A DNA stretch of 64,000 bases from Mycobacterium sp. E2733. Lineage in GTDB: Bacteria; Actinomycetota; Actinomycetes; Mycobacteriales; Mycobacteriaceae. Numbering within the stretch: the first letter of the stretch is position 1; every line of letters starts with the position of its first letter. The DNA is taken from assembly GCF_001667585.1 (NCBI RefSeq), contig NZ_LZJZ01000012.1, forward strand, positions 124,001 through 188,000, in the 5' to 3' direction. The position numbers and the translations under genes were made by a program. The notes under the pieces were generated by a model. It saw only the letters and a list, made by a program, of their open reading frames with translations, made no database searches and was not told where the DNA came from. Shown here in pieces: positions 51,818-59,713 of the stretch.

Positions 51818-51921
51818 CAGTAACCATTTGAAGGAAGTAATACCGGTCAAGAGGACTCGGTGATCGTTGCGCGCGATCTATAAGCACGCGGGCGATCCAG
51901 GCAGGAACGGGCGACTTCTAT

Positions 51922-52023
51922 ATGGCAGCTTGCATTGAAGTGGCTGTACCGCTGGGGCGGACGCAGGCCCGCGGGAAGCTGGCGGTGGTCAAGTCCATGA
52001 CGACCAGCGCACAGCCGCACTGA
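51922..52023 (+). pseudogene. relic of the Cys-rich island gene family, opposite strand
   Basis: The plus strand reads PLGRTQARGKLAVVKSMTTS and ends in a stop, matching the C-terminal tail of the genes at 49494 and 49220. Only about 33 codons from an ATG remain, so this is a C-terminal fragment in inverted orientation. Confidence 0.4.
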
Positions 52024-52074
52024 TTCGGCCCCCGATGCACGGGGTACCCGGTGCCCTGAATGATGGCCCGCTAG

Positions 52075-52239
52075 CTATCGTTGCTGCTCTTCAGCGCGTT
52101 CTTGACTCGCACAATGGATCATCCGCTCGCTTAGGCGGATAAGTCGGTTCTCATGCCCGCCGGGCATGGTGTAAGCCAACCGGCGCAACTCGACGCCAAA
52201 CTCGTGAAGGCAGGATCTGTATAGCGACGCGACACTCAT
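52075..52239 (-). CDS. small protein, 54 aa
   Basis: ATG at 52239 gives MSVASLYRSCLHEFGVELRR then LAYTMPGGHENRLIRLSERM, ending ERAEEQQR. It is a helical, charged, protein-like sequence with two Cys. The ribosome site is weak. No family is recognised. Confidence 0.4.
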   Translation of the reverse strand: MSVASLYRSCLHEFGVELRRLAYTMPGGHENRLIRLSERMIHCASQERAEEQQR

Positions 52240-52450
52240 GGGACGGCTCCGACTCCCTCTGCCAGGTGTACGTTTCCCATCCCTATCCCTACCCACTGTG
52301 GCTCAGCCCACGCATGCTGCTCACCAAGTATGGGACTTCGCAATCGGACGCAGCGACTACGCGCGTTTGACCGATTAGCGAGCGAGGTATCCGAAGTGCT
52401 TTGAGGTTGGCCGACATTGGGCCGTTTGGGAGAAACAGGAGCTGACCATT

Positions 52451-52624
52451 ATGAGCGGTACGGATAAGGCGAAGAACAAGGCACAAGACCTCGGCGGCAA
52501 GGCCAAGGAGGCCGTTGGCAAGGTCACCGGTGACAAGGGCACTCGGGACGAGGGCAGGGGCGATCAAGCGAAGTCCAACGTCAAAGATGCCGGTGAAAAG
52601 ATTAAAGACGCCTTCAAGAAATAA
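52451..52624 (+). CDS. CsbD-family stress protein, 57 aa
   Basis: MSGTDKAKNKAQDLGGKAKE then AVGKVTGDKGTRDEGRGDQA and a Lys-rich end: a canonical CsbD protein with the A-x-G-K-x-x-G-D pattern. AGGAG lies nine bases before the ATG. It is distinct in sequence from the longer CsbD-like protein at 19378. The function is unknown; general stress response in other bacteria. A hairpin follows. Confidence 0.85.
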   Translation: MSGTDKAKNKAQDLGGKAKEAVGKVTGDKGTRDEGRGDQAKSNVKDAGEKIKDAFKK

Positions 52625-52682
52625 CAGCAGAGCACTCGGTCAAACGACCGTCTCGTAGTTTCGTTGCGGCAAGCAGACTCCA

Positions 52683-52706
52683 GGCCCCCCACCTCGGTGA
52701 AGGGCC
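52683..52706 (+). terminator. hairpin after csbD-like gene
   Basis: GGCCC and CACC pair with GGTG and GGGCC around a two-base loop with one internal mismatch pair, about 60 bases after the stop. There is no T-run. Confidence 0.4.
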
Positions 52707-52868
52707 CGGAGCTAGCCCCGGCAACTGATTAGGCGTCGTCCTAATGGCGGTGGCGGGTGCCCGACTTCGCCAGCCCGCGTTGCCTTGACGAGGTAAGACG
52801 CAAGCAAGACGGCGATGGTGGCGACATACAACTTCGAATCGCCTTTGAGGCGAAGCCCGCCTCGGTGG

Positions 52869-53243
52869 CTAGCCTGGTAGTAGCGGAGGCGAAGGGAAGT
52901 CTAGGGGCGGTCCCGACGGCTGGGGCTCGGTTGAAGGCCCAAGCATCTGAGGCAGTGGCGACTGAGGCCCCAGCAGCGCAGGCAGTGCCGACCCGGGCCC
53001 CAACATTTCATGCGCTGGCGAGCCAGGTGCAAACATCTCAGGCAGTGGCGACCCAGGCCCTAACAGCGCAGGCAGTAACGACCCAGCCTCCCAGGGCGGT
53101 GCCGATAGCCCGGGTTCCCCCGGCAATGGCGGCGGAGCTGGTGGGTCCGCCTGTGCCACGCCAACGCCACTACCGAGCGCGGCCCAGCCCAGCGCACCAG
53201 CGAGAGCGAATCCCGCCACCGAATGCCTGACACGCATGCGCAA
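52869..53243 (-). CDS. secreted Pro-rich repeat protein, 124 aa
   Basis: Begins MRMRVRHSVAGFALAGALGW and ends its signal peptide at GVAQA-DPPAPPP near residue 32. The mature chain is built from about five imperfect repeats of the type GPGSPLPEMF (SLLPALLGPGSPLPEMFAPG, AHEMLGPGSALPALLGPQ, SPLPQMLGPS), then a Pro-rich tail. It is presumably cell-wall exposed or secreted. The function is unknown. The start overlaps the end of the small family gene at 53170 on the same strand; one of the two boundaries may be wrong. Confidence 0.65.
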   Translation of the reverse strand: MRMRVRHSVAGFALAGALGWAALGSGVGVAQADPPAPPPLPGEPGLSAPPWEAGSLLPALLGPGSPLPEMFAPGSPAHEMLGPGSALPALLGPQSPLPQMLGPSTEPQPSGPPLDFPSPPLLPG

Positions 53244-53457
53244 AGTTTAGACGCAGCTCGACCGCTAGCAGTAAATCTCGGTTCAAATCGCAGCGCTCAT
53301 CCAGCAGCGCGTCCGCCACGTCCATCGACGGCAGCGGGCCACCTCGCTCCCGAGCCGCACGGCGAAGAGCGGCCACCAATCGCAGCTCGGAGTCGATGGT
53401 CTCGATGTCGCGTATGCGTGGAGCATATGGTCGCGCGCCGCTTCCAACTGTCGGCAA
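53170..53457 (-). CDS. small island protein, copy 3 of a repeated family
   Basis: The frame contains IRDIETIDSELRLVAALRRA followed by ARERGGPLPSMDVADALLDE, clearly paralogous to 46809-47048. The start is uncertain; I give a TTG at 53457 (LPTVGSGARPYAPRI), but the frame is open upstream. The C-terminal 35 residues (CDLNRDLLLAVELRLNF and on) are not shared with copy 1. The function is unknown. Confidence 0.45.
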   Translation of the reverse strand: MPTVGSGARPYAPRIRDIETIDSELRLVAALRRAARERGGPLPSMDVADALLDERCDLNRDLLLAVELRLNFAHACQAFGGGIRSRWCAGLGRAR

Positions 53458-53577
53458 GAGCCCCCATAAACCGGCCTCACCTGCGATAACACTGGTGCGC
53501 CAACGGCATGACTGTGAAATACTCGACCTTGGTCGGTCATGGTAACGACCAGTCACTTCCGGGAATGGGGGTTGGCA

Positions 53578-54312
53578 ATGATCACCGAACCGGCAAAGAC
53601 GTTCTCTCGCGTGTTCAGGGGCTATGACCCGGCTGCGGTCGATGCCTTCATCGAGGTGTTGCTCGCCAAGCAGAAGTTGCTGATCGACGAAGTTCAAAAC
53701 CAGAGGACACGGCGAAACGAATGCGGCGATGAAGCAGCCGCGCTGCGGATTGAGGTCGCCTGCCTCAAGGATGAGGTCGCCGTTCTCTCGGACATCTCAC
53801 CGTCGCCGTACGCGATGCAACATTGGATGGCGAAGATGATGCGGCGTGCGGTCGACGAGACTTCCCGGATGCAGGCCGAGGCGCGGGCCGAGGCAGAGGC
53901 GCTGATCGCGTTGGCCGAGGCCGAGGCCGAGACCGCGCGGCGAGAGCGCCGAGAGATGTTGGAGGACATGGCTGCGCAGCGAAAAGCGCTAGAAACCGAG
54001 TGTCAGGAAACCAGGAACAAGCTCGACGCCGAACTCGCCCGGATGCGTGCTGAAGCCCAGTCGGAGATCGATGAGGCATGGCAGGACGCTAAACATGAGC
54101 GTGATCAGCTCCTCACCGACGCACAGGAGCAGGCCCGGCGTGCGGTCGACGAGGCGAGTCAGCAACGGATCATGATCCTGGAGGAACTGACGGGCGTACG
54201 CCGCGATCTAGAAGGGGTTCCGGCCGCATACCAAGAACGAAAAAATCCGCCGGAGGGCAGCGTCGTGGTGCCGTTGAGACCAGAAAATCAGCAAGAGGTG
54301 AGCCCGCGGTAG
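53578..54312 (+). CDS. DivIVA-domain coiled-coil protein
   Basis: 244 residues. The N-terminus AKTFSRVFRGYDPAAVDAFI then EVLLAKQKLLIDEVQ is a DivIVA lipid-binding/coiled-coil start (G-Y-x-x-x-x-V-D-x-F). It is followed by about 140 residues of Ala/Glu/Arg coiled coil (RMQAEARAEAEALIALAEAE, ARRERREMLEDMAAQRKALE). The layout recalls Wag31, which marks growing poles, and related septal proteins, but it is not Wag31 itself. I chose the ATG at 53578 (MITEPAKTFSR), with a GGGGG stretch upstream; 53539 is in frame. A cytoplasmic membrane-curvature or pole role is inference. Confidence 0.75.
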   Translation: MITEPAKTFSRVFRGYDPAAVDAFIEVLLAKQKLLIDEVQNQRTRRNECGDEAAALRIEVACLKDEVAVLSDISPSPYAMQHWMAKMMRRAVDETSRMQAEARAEAEALIALAEAEAETARRERREMLEDMAAQRKALETECQETRNKLDAELARMRAEAQSEIDEAWQDAKHERDQLLTDAQEQARRAVDEASQQRIMILEELTGVRRDLEGVPAAYQERKNPPEGSVVVPLRPENQQEVSPR

Positions 54313-54350
54313 CCTCGCGCTGAGGCCGGGATAAAACTGTCTTAGCCGGA

Positions 54351-54368
54351 CCTTTGACATGTCAAAGG
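54351..54368. repeat. 18-bp perfect palindrome
   Basis: CCTTTGACATGTCAAAGG is exactly self-complementary, 39 bases after the DivIVA-domain stop. It may be a terminator stem or a protein-binding site near the end of element A. Confidence 0.4.
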
Positions 54369-54676
54369 CTGGTTTCTACTGTTCTGACTGGCGCGAGCGA
54401 ACCCGAATCGGTTGAGGCGAAGTTCCCACTCTTGGGACCGACTATTCAAACATCCCTTGGAAATGCTGCCAGGTCGCTCTGTTGATCCGCCGTACGTAGA
54501 GGAACATACGCGGACCTTTTCGACGACGATTTGGACGCCGTCGCAGTCAGGCTCCATGCGAGATACTCACCGCAAGTAACTGCAACTTGTGGCCAAGGAT
54601 GTGGCCATGAGTCCCAATTGAGCGTTGCTGCAAACAACAAGGCACCGTCACGCACGTGTACACCGGTACCGCATCA

Positions 54677-54701
54677 GTGCGGGCGAAGGGACTCGAACCC
54701 T
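54677..54701. repeat. attachment-site repeat 2 (junction of elements A and B)
   Basis: A copy of the tRNA-Leu 3' end with one mismatch (GGGCGAAGGG for GGGCGGAGGG). The right flank is homologous to that of repeat 1. GTGGCCA-type motifs occur on both sides (54590-54611 and 54784-54816), possibly integrase arm sites. Confidence 0.75.
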
Positions 54702-54991
54702 ATTCAGCTACCTGATTAGCGCGCCTATTTAGCCTGTAGAATGCTGAAACACATCACGGTAGTTCACATGAGTTAACTGTGACCATGGCCAGATTGTGGC
54801 CACAGTGTGGCCACGGCGTCCGAGGGCACTTCGAATGACCTCCCTTAAACGCGAGGTCATGTTGCAATTAAGGCCGAAGCGCCGCCAGCAAACCGGTCTC
54901 GACAGCTGGACGACGCCCAGGCGGCACCAGTGGGGTTACTGCGAACTTGTGATTCCGGTTCATGCTTGACATTTCAGTTCCGGTTGCTGCT

Positions 54992-55294
54992 TTACGGTCT
55001 GGGGACGCGGTTTCGGTAGGTCCGCGACAACAGTTCCGGTAGGTGCTTTACACCCGGGTCGTTACGGCCGGTGAGCTGTGGCCTCTTCTTATTCGTGAGT
55101 GGACTCGCGCGGCGTTGCGCGGTGATCAATTCCTCGAGCCGCTGTTCCCAAGGGCCGGCCTCCGGCTGCGGCACAACAATCTCTGCCAGCACCGCGTTGC
55201 CCTCCAGTTTGAGTAGTTCCTCTTCGCTTTCGACGTGGTAATAGGCGGCCATCGGACTGACCTCAAGATGCGCAGCCTGTTGGAGCATCGTCAA
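54992..55294 (-). pseudogene. TetR-family regulator fragment
   Basis: The minus strand reads MLQQAAHLEVSPMAAYYHVE then SEEELLKLEGNAVLAEIVVP and PWEQRLEELITAQRRA, i.e. the recognition helix and following helices of a TetR protein (H-L-x-V-S-P-M-A-x-Y-Y-H-V). The N-terminal helix and all of the ligand domain are missing, and the last 35 residues are unrelated. It is a truncated relic. Confidence 0.55.
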
Positions 55295-55676
55295 CCCCCT
55301 TCGCGCCGTCGCGCGCGATGAGCTCCGGTGCGCCTGCGAGGGTGCGCTCTGGGGTCAGCGTGCGCTCACGCCTCCCTGATTTCGTTCCTTGGCGGCATTG
55401 AACTCTGGCCGTCCCTACGGACTGTCCACATGCGGCCTGCGGTCGGGATCCGATTCTGCGTCATTCGGCCGATCGCGGCGTCACCCACCGTGCCGTAAAG
55501 CGTGTTTGATCATGTCGATCGGTTTTCGCGGCGTACAGCGGGCCAACGGTGGGAAGCGCGCCGGCCGCCACACCGCCGAGCTGAACTCGTCCGGGCGAGT
55601 CGAAGACGGCATCTTCGGCCAGTCGGTCGTGCAGTTCGTCGCGCTTGAATTGGACCTCGGTTGTGGATTCCCGCTG
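55295..55676. other. no gene recognised
   Basis: About 380 bases between the TetR fragment and the DUF2231-Rieske stop. Short open frames only, without ribosome sites or familiar motifs. Confidence 0.4.
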
Positions 55677-56552
55677 TTAGCCGCGCGTGACTCTGCGCAC
55701 CTCGATCCGTTCGCCGACCTCTCGCACCTCAAAACCGGGCTGACTGACGGTGGCGGGACCCCGCAGCAGTGTGCCGTCGCGAATGTCGAAGCGTGAGCCG
55801 TGGCATGAGCAGGTGATGATATGGCCGTCGAGGTCGCCTTCGCTGAGCAGACAGCCCCGATGCCCGCAGCGGTCATGGATGGCGTAAACACTTCCGTCGT
55901 GCCGAACGAGCAGCACCGGCGTCTCAGCGGCCACCGCGGAGTGCGGCTTCCCATCTGCCAAATCGACGCCCCCCGTGACGGCCGTCCAATCGTGCGGGCC
56001 CGGGTCGAAAGCGGTTTGGTTGACCCCAACGCCGCGCACGTATGCCATGTGCCCGCCCAGATGACCACTGGCGGCGAGCATTCCTGCGCCGGCCAACGCC
56101 AACAGGGTGCCGCGCAGCCGCGACCCTCGTCGGCGAGCGGCCAGCGATGCGGAGTAGAGCAGCAGCGCCACCACGTTCGCCTGCGCATGGATCAGGCCGA
56201 TTCGCCGCACACCCTCGTCGGACAGCTCGGTATCGGCCCAATCGCTGAACCCGGTGACCGCGGTGGGCGCCGCGGCGGCGATACCGACCAGGATCAACCG
56301 CTGTGCTGCTCGCGCGCCGGCGCGAGGCGCTAGCAGATCCAGCACCGATGCGGACATAAAGGAGCCGATCACCAGGTCGGTCGACGGCGGATGCACCGGA
56401 TGGCCCAGCCACGTTCCGCTGATCGCTCCTTTGAATGGCTCAGGCGCAAGTAGCCCACGCACCTTCTTCGCAATGGCCTTCGCCGGAATATCGAGAATGC
56501 TGGTGCGCTCGAGGGTGTCGATCAACGGTCGAGCTGGCGTGGAGACGGGCAC
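55677..56552 (-). CDS. DUF2231 membrane protein fused to a Rieske [2Fe-2S] domain
   Basis: 291 residues. The first 180 form a DUF2231 membrane domain with about four hydrophobic helices and conserved His (ISGTWLGHPVHPPSTDLVIG, RIGLIHAQANVVALLLYSAS, AASGHLGGHMAYVRG). A soluble Rieske domain follows, with ligands in IHDRCGHRGCLLSE and ITCSCHGSRFD (C-x-H and C-x2-H). It is probably an electron-transfer protein of the inner membrane, with the His residues possibly binding heme. The redox partner is unknown. The ATG is at 56552. Confidence 0.85.
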   Translation of the reverse strand: MPVSTPARPLIDTLERTSILDIPAKAIAKKVRGLLAPEPFKGAISGTWLGHPVHPPSTDLVIGSFMSASVLDLLAPRAGARAAQRLILVGIAAAAPTAVTGFSDWADTELSDEGVRRIGLIHAQANVVALLLYSASLAARRRGSRLRGTLLALAGAGMLAASGHLGGHMAYVRGVGVNQTAFDPGPHDWTAVTGGVDLADGKPHSAVAAETPVLLVRHDGSVYAIHDRCGHRGCLLSEGDLDGHIITCSCHGSRFDIRDGTLLRGPATVSQPGFEVREVGERIEVRRVTRG

Positions 56553-56896
56553 AGGCGGGCTCCCTCTTTCGGGCAGGATTGCCTCCTGATACCCGTTCCT
56601 CTTGGCTCTACACCGCTACTGATACCCGGTGCGGAGTTGTCAAGGGGTTAAGCGGCGGGCTAGCCGTCGCCACGGCCGCCGCGTCGTAGCCAGATCCTGT
56701 GCTGCCCGCATCGGCGCCGACGCTGGGTGACGACTCCCCATTGGCGCTGGGCAGGGCAGATTAAGCGCGGTCATGGGCGGTCTGCGAGCCGGCGGCGGTG
56801 CCGGATCAGAGCGTCGTCGGCACCGGCTCGAACCATGGTCCACGACTGGACGGGAGGTGGCGGCATGCCGAAAGCCGGTTCACGATCGCAAGGTTG
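56553..56896. other. intergenic, no gene recognised
   Basis: 344 bases between the DUF2231-Rieske start and the hydrolase stop. It should hold the promoter of the Rieske gene. No clear dyad or ORF. Confidence 0.4.
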
Positions 56897-57796
56897 TTAA
56901 CTCGCCTTCTTGGAAATGATCCGGCGGTGTACCGAGTCGACGGCGTCGTGTAGTCCCGGCACGAATTTGCTGGGCTGCAACGTGCAGCCGGCGTGCCCGG
57001 CTTCGACCGTTACGATATGTGCATCCGGTATGTGGGTGGCCAGCCAGAGTTGGCGTTGTATGCCAAAAGCCCGGTCGCGCATGGTGATCAGCACCGATGT
57101 CGGTACGTCGATCTCGGCTACCCACGGTGTGGAGTCGAAGCGCATGAGTTCGGCGATTGCCTGGCTGATTGCGCCGACGCTCGTGCTACGCAGCTGGCTC
57201 AGCAGCCAGTGGCTGTCGTTGGTGATGAACTCTTCTGTTGCACCAGGAGTGGCGGGCAAGCCAGGCTGCGGGCTCACCGCTTCGATCAGCGCCCCGAAGA
57301 CGCCAGTGGCGAGCCGCTCGTAGCTTGCCCGGTTGTAGGCCGCGGTCGCGGCGCACAACACCAGTCCGTCGACCCGCTGTGGGTGCCGCCGCCAAACAAG
57401 CTGCGCTACCAAGGATCCCATCGAATAGCCGACCGGAACGAACGTCTGCACGCCCAGTACATCAGCCAGCGCGGCGGCGTCATCGGCGCAGTCCTCGAGC
57501 AAGAACCGTGACGAACGGATACCTTGGCCGTGGCCGCGTTGGTCGAAGGTCACCACGCGGCCGAACTGGCGCATCATGGCTAGCGTCGGATACCAGGTCA
57601 TCAGCCCGGTGCACGCCAACGAATGCAGCAGCAGGAAAGTGGGCGCGCCCAAGACCGGCCCCGAGTCGACCATGTAGGTGCGGCCGCGTCCGGGCAACTC
57701 CACCGTGCGGCCGGTGGGCACCCGGCCAACCCGGGCAATTCCTGGCACCCGGGGCGGTAGCAGCGGAAAGCCGAGCATGCGGCGACCGTCGGCCAT
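56897..57796 (-). CDS. alpha/beta hydrolase
   Basis: 299 residues. The nucleophile elbow is VPVGYSMGSLVAQL (G-Y-S-M-G) near residue 123. An oxyanion strand LLLHSLACTGLMTW and a VTFDQRGHGQGIRS loop place it with the epoxide-hydrolase/lipase-like family. The acid is probably in TSVLITMRDRAFG and the His in TVEAGHAGCTL near 280. I chose the ATG at 57796 (MADGRRMLGF). It is divergent from the WS/DGAT gene, so the two may share a promoter region and a lipid-ester substrate pool. Confidence 0.85.
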   Translation of the reverse strand: MADGRRMLGFPLLPPRVPGIARVGRVPTGRTVELPGRGRTYMVDSGPVLGAPTFLLLHSLACTGLMTWYPTLAMMRQFGRVVTFDQRGHGQGIRSSRFLLEDCADDAAALADVLGVQTFVPVGYSMGSLVAQLVWRRHPQRVDGLVLCAATAAYNRASYERLATGVFGALIEAVSPQPGLPATPGATEEFITNDSHWLLSQLRSTSVGAISQAIAELMRFDSTPWVAEIDVPTSVLITMRDRAFGIQRQLWLATHIPDAHIVTVEAGHAGCTLQPSKFVPGLHDAVDSVHRRIISKKAS

Positions 57797-57989
57797 ACCG
57801 CCATTACAGCACCAAGCCCGAGCGGTGGAAGCGGTGCAACGCAGGATCACGGCGCGTCATTTCGGGCGCCACCGGAGCGCGGTGTAGCGGAGTCGTCACG
57901 GAGCGTCGGCACGGACAGGCAAGAAACCACGCCCGCTTTTCTGCGCCAATATGGGTACCCATTGTGCTTGGCGTGGGATGAGGTGGGCA

Positions 57990-59411
57990 GTGAAGCGACT
58001 CAACGGCTGGGATGCGTTGCTCTTGTATAGCGAGACACCCAACGTGCACCAGCACACCCTCAAAATCGCGGTGGTCGACACCGCGGCTTACCAACATCAG
58101 GCCAGCTTTGTGCGCTTCCGCGACACCGTGCGCGAACAGCTGAATCTTCTTGAACCACTTCGGTACCAGCTCGTCGACATCCCGTGGCATCTGCACCGGC
58201 CGATGTGGAATGAGCTGTCCGACGTCGACCTGAACTACCACCTGCGGCGAGTGGAGGTCCCCGCCCCCGGCGGGCGGCGCCAGCTTGACCAAGTGATCGG
58301 GTGGATTGCCAGCACGCCCCTGGACCGAAGCCGCCCGCTGTGGGAGATGTACTTTGCCGAAGGCCTAGCTGAGCGGCGTATTGCGGTGATCACGAAAATG
58401 CACCATGCGCTGGCCGACGGTGTTGCTTCGGCGAACCTGCTGGCGCGCGCCATGAAGTGGCCCGACACCGCGGCCGAGGATACCGAGGCCGCGGGCCACA
58501 CTGCGCCGGCGACCACGCCGGAGCTGATCCGGGCGGCCGGCCGCGACCGCGTGCGTCTGCTCCGCCGGCTTCCCGGACTGGTCCGCCATAGTGCCCAACG
58601 TTTCTACCTGTTAGTGCGGCGGTCGTGGCAGCGTCAGCGCCATCCCGAGCTGGCGCGCCAGCTCAATCCGCCGCGCACCTTCCTCAACCACAAGTTGTCG
58701 CCGGGGCGGACCTTTGCGAGCGCCACGCTGTCGCTGCCGGAGGTCAAAGACACCACCAAGCACCTGCGTGTCACGATCAACGACTTGGTGCTGGCGATGG
58801 CCGCCGGGAGCCTCCGGGATCTGCTGTTGCGCTACGACGGTCACGCCGAGAGGCCCGTCATCGCCTCCGTGCCCACCGCGACCGACAGCTCGCCGGACCG
58901 CATCACCGGCAACGCGCTGGGCACCATGCTGGTATCGCTGCCCGTGCATATCGGCGATCCGCTCGAACGCGTCCAGCTGACCGCTGTGGGGGCGCGGCTG
59001 GCCAAAGACAACTATGAGCTGCTGGGCCCCAGCACGGTCGGACGCTGGCTGGAGTACGTGCCCGCGGCCGCGACGCTGGCCGCTTTCCGCTGGACATCCT
59101 GGCGGCAGGCACCCAACCCGCTGCTCAACGTCGTCGTCTCCAATGTGCCCGGACCGCGGCGGCGTGGTCGCATCGCCGGCGCGGAGGTCACCGAGATCTA
59201 CTCGGTCGGTCCGCTGGCGGCGGGCGCGGCGCTCAACATCACGGTCTGGAGCTATGTCGACCAGCTGGGCATTTCGGTGCTCTCGGACGACCAGACGCTG
59301 CGGGACATCCGAGAGGTGACCGATGCCATGATCAACGCCTTCGCTGCCATCCGGGCCGCCGCTGGATTGCCCGCACCGCACACTACGATCGCCGGCGCCA
59401 TGCCCCGCTAG
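57990..59411 (+). CDS. wax ester synthase / diacylglycerol acyltransferase (WS/DGAT, Tgs-like)
   Basis: 473 residues. It starts VKRLNGWDALLLYSETPNVH, the typical family N-terminus. The acyltransferase motif is KMHHALADGVASANLL near residue 134 (HHxxxDG). Later family motifs are NPLLNVVVSNVPGPRRRG and LNITVWSYVDQLGISVLSDD. It esterifies long-chain acyl-CoA to diacylglycerol or alcohols for storage lipid. I prefer the GTG at 57990; an ATG at 57978 is in frame. In element B it lies opposite a lipase-like hydrolase. Confidence 0.88.
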   Translation: MKRLNGWDALLLYSETPNVHQHTLKIAVVDTAAYQHQASFVRFRDTVREQLNLLEPLRYQLVDIPWHLHRPMWNELSDVDLNYHLRRVEVPAPGGRRQLDQVIGWIASTPLDRSRPLWEMYFAEGLAERRIAVITKMHHALADGVASANLLARAMKWPDTAAEDTEAAGHTAPATTPELIRAAGRDRVRLLRRLPGLVRHSAQRFYLLVRRSWQRQRHPELARQLNPPRTFLNHKLSPGRTFASATLSLPEVKDTTKHLRVTINDLVLAMAAGSLRDLLLRYDGHAERPVIASVPTATDSSPDRITGNALGTMLVSLPVHIGDPLERVQLTAVGARLAKDNYELLGPSTVGRWLEYVPAAATLAAFRWTSWRQAPNPLLNVVVSNVPGPRRRGRIAGAEVTEIYSVGPLAAGAALNITVWSYVDQLGISVLSDDQTLRDIREVTDAMINAFAAIRAAAGLPAPHTTIAGAMPR

Positions 59412-59713
59412 TCTGTCGTGGAGACCCACGTCAGGTTCCGCTGGTCGAATTTGTCCGAGTTCCAGGCATCGGCGCCGCTGCAACGTGATCGCCGTCAGAG
59501 GCGATCTGGGCGACCAGACACTAATTCAAGCCTCCTGTGAACGAGCCGATTGGACGTTAAGGCGGCGTTTTGGTGGGTAAGCGTTCTGGGACAGCGCTTA
59601 TGAGAGCTTTAATTGACGCGAAAGGACCGGCGCTTTGTTGACCGTCTGCCGGGATTGCCCCCAATTTGCCGGTGCCAATGCGTATTTGGCGGGCAGGCTG
59701 CGGTGACGCTCAG
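59412..59713. other. intergenic, no gene recognised
   Basis: 302 bases between the WS/DGAT stop and the kinase-like gene. It presumably holds the promoter of the latter. No clear regulatory dyad was identified. Confidence 0.4.

Larger units (their letters stand above)
45897..54701. mobile_element. genomic island element A, tRNA-Leu 3' end repeats at both ends
   Basis: Bounded by two direct copies of the tRNA-Leu(UAG) 3' end (45897-45921 and 54677-54701). Content: a small paralogous pair, DUF1508, WhiB4-like, PAS-ANTAR, Cys-rich gene relics, M23 peptidase, beta-solenoid-like protein, CsbD, a secreted Pro-rich protein and a DivIVA-domain protein. Coding is sparser and less GC-rich than in the flanking chromosome. 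No integrase or excisionase was recognised, so the element is probably immobile now. Confidence 0.75.

Noticed and set aside
52757..53230. Plus-strand ORF antisense to the secreted Pro-rich protein
   Set aside because: Its Ala/Thr/Gln repeats are the mirror of the minus-strand repeats; the minus strand has a signal peptide and is the better gene.
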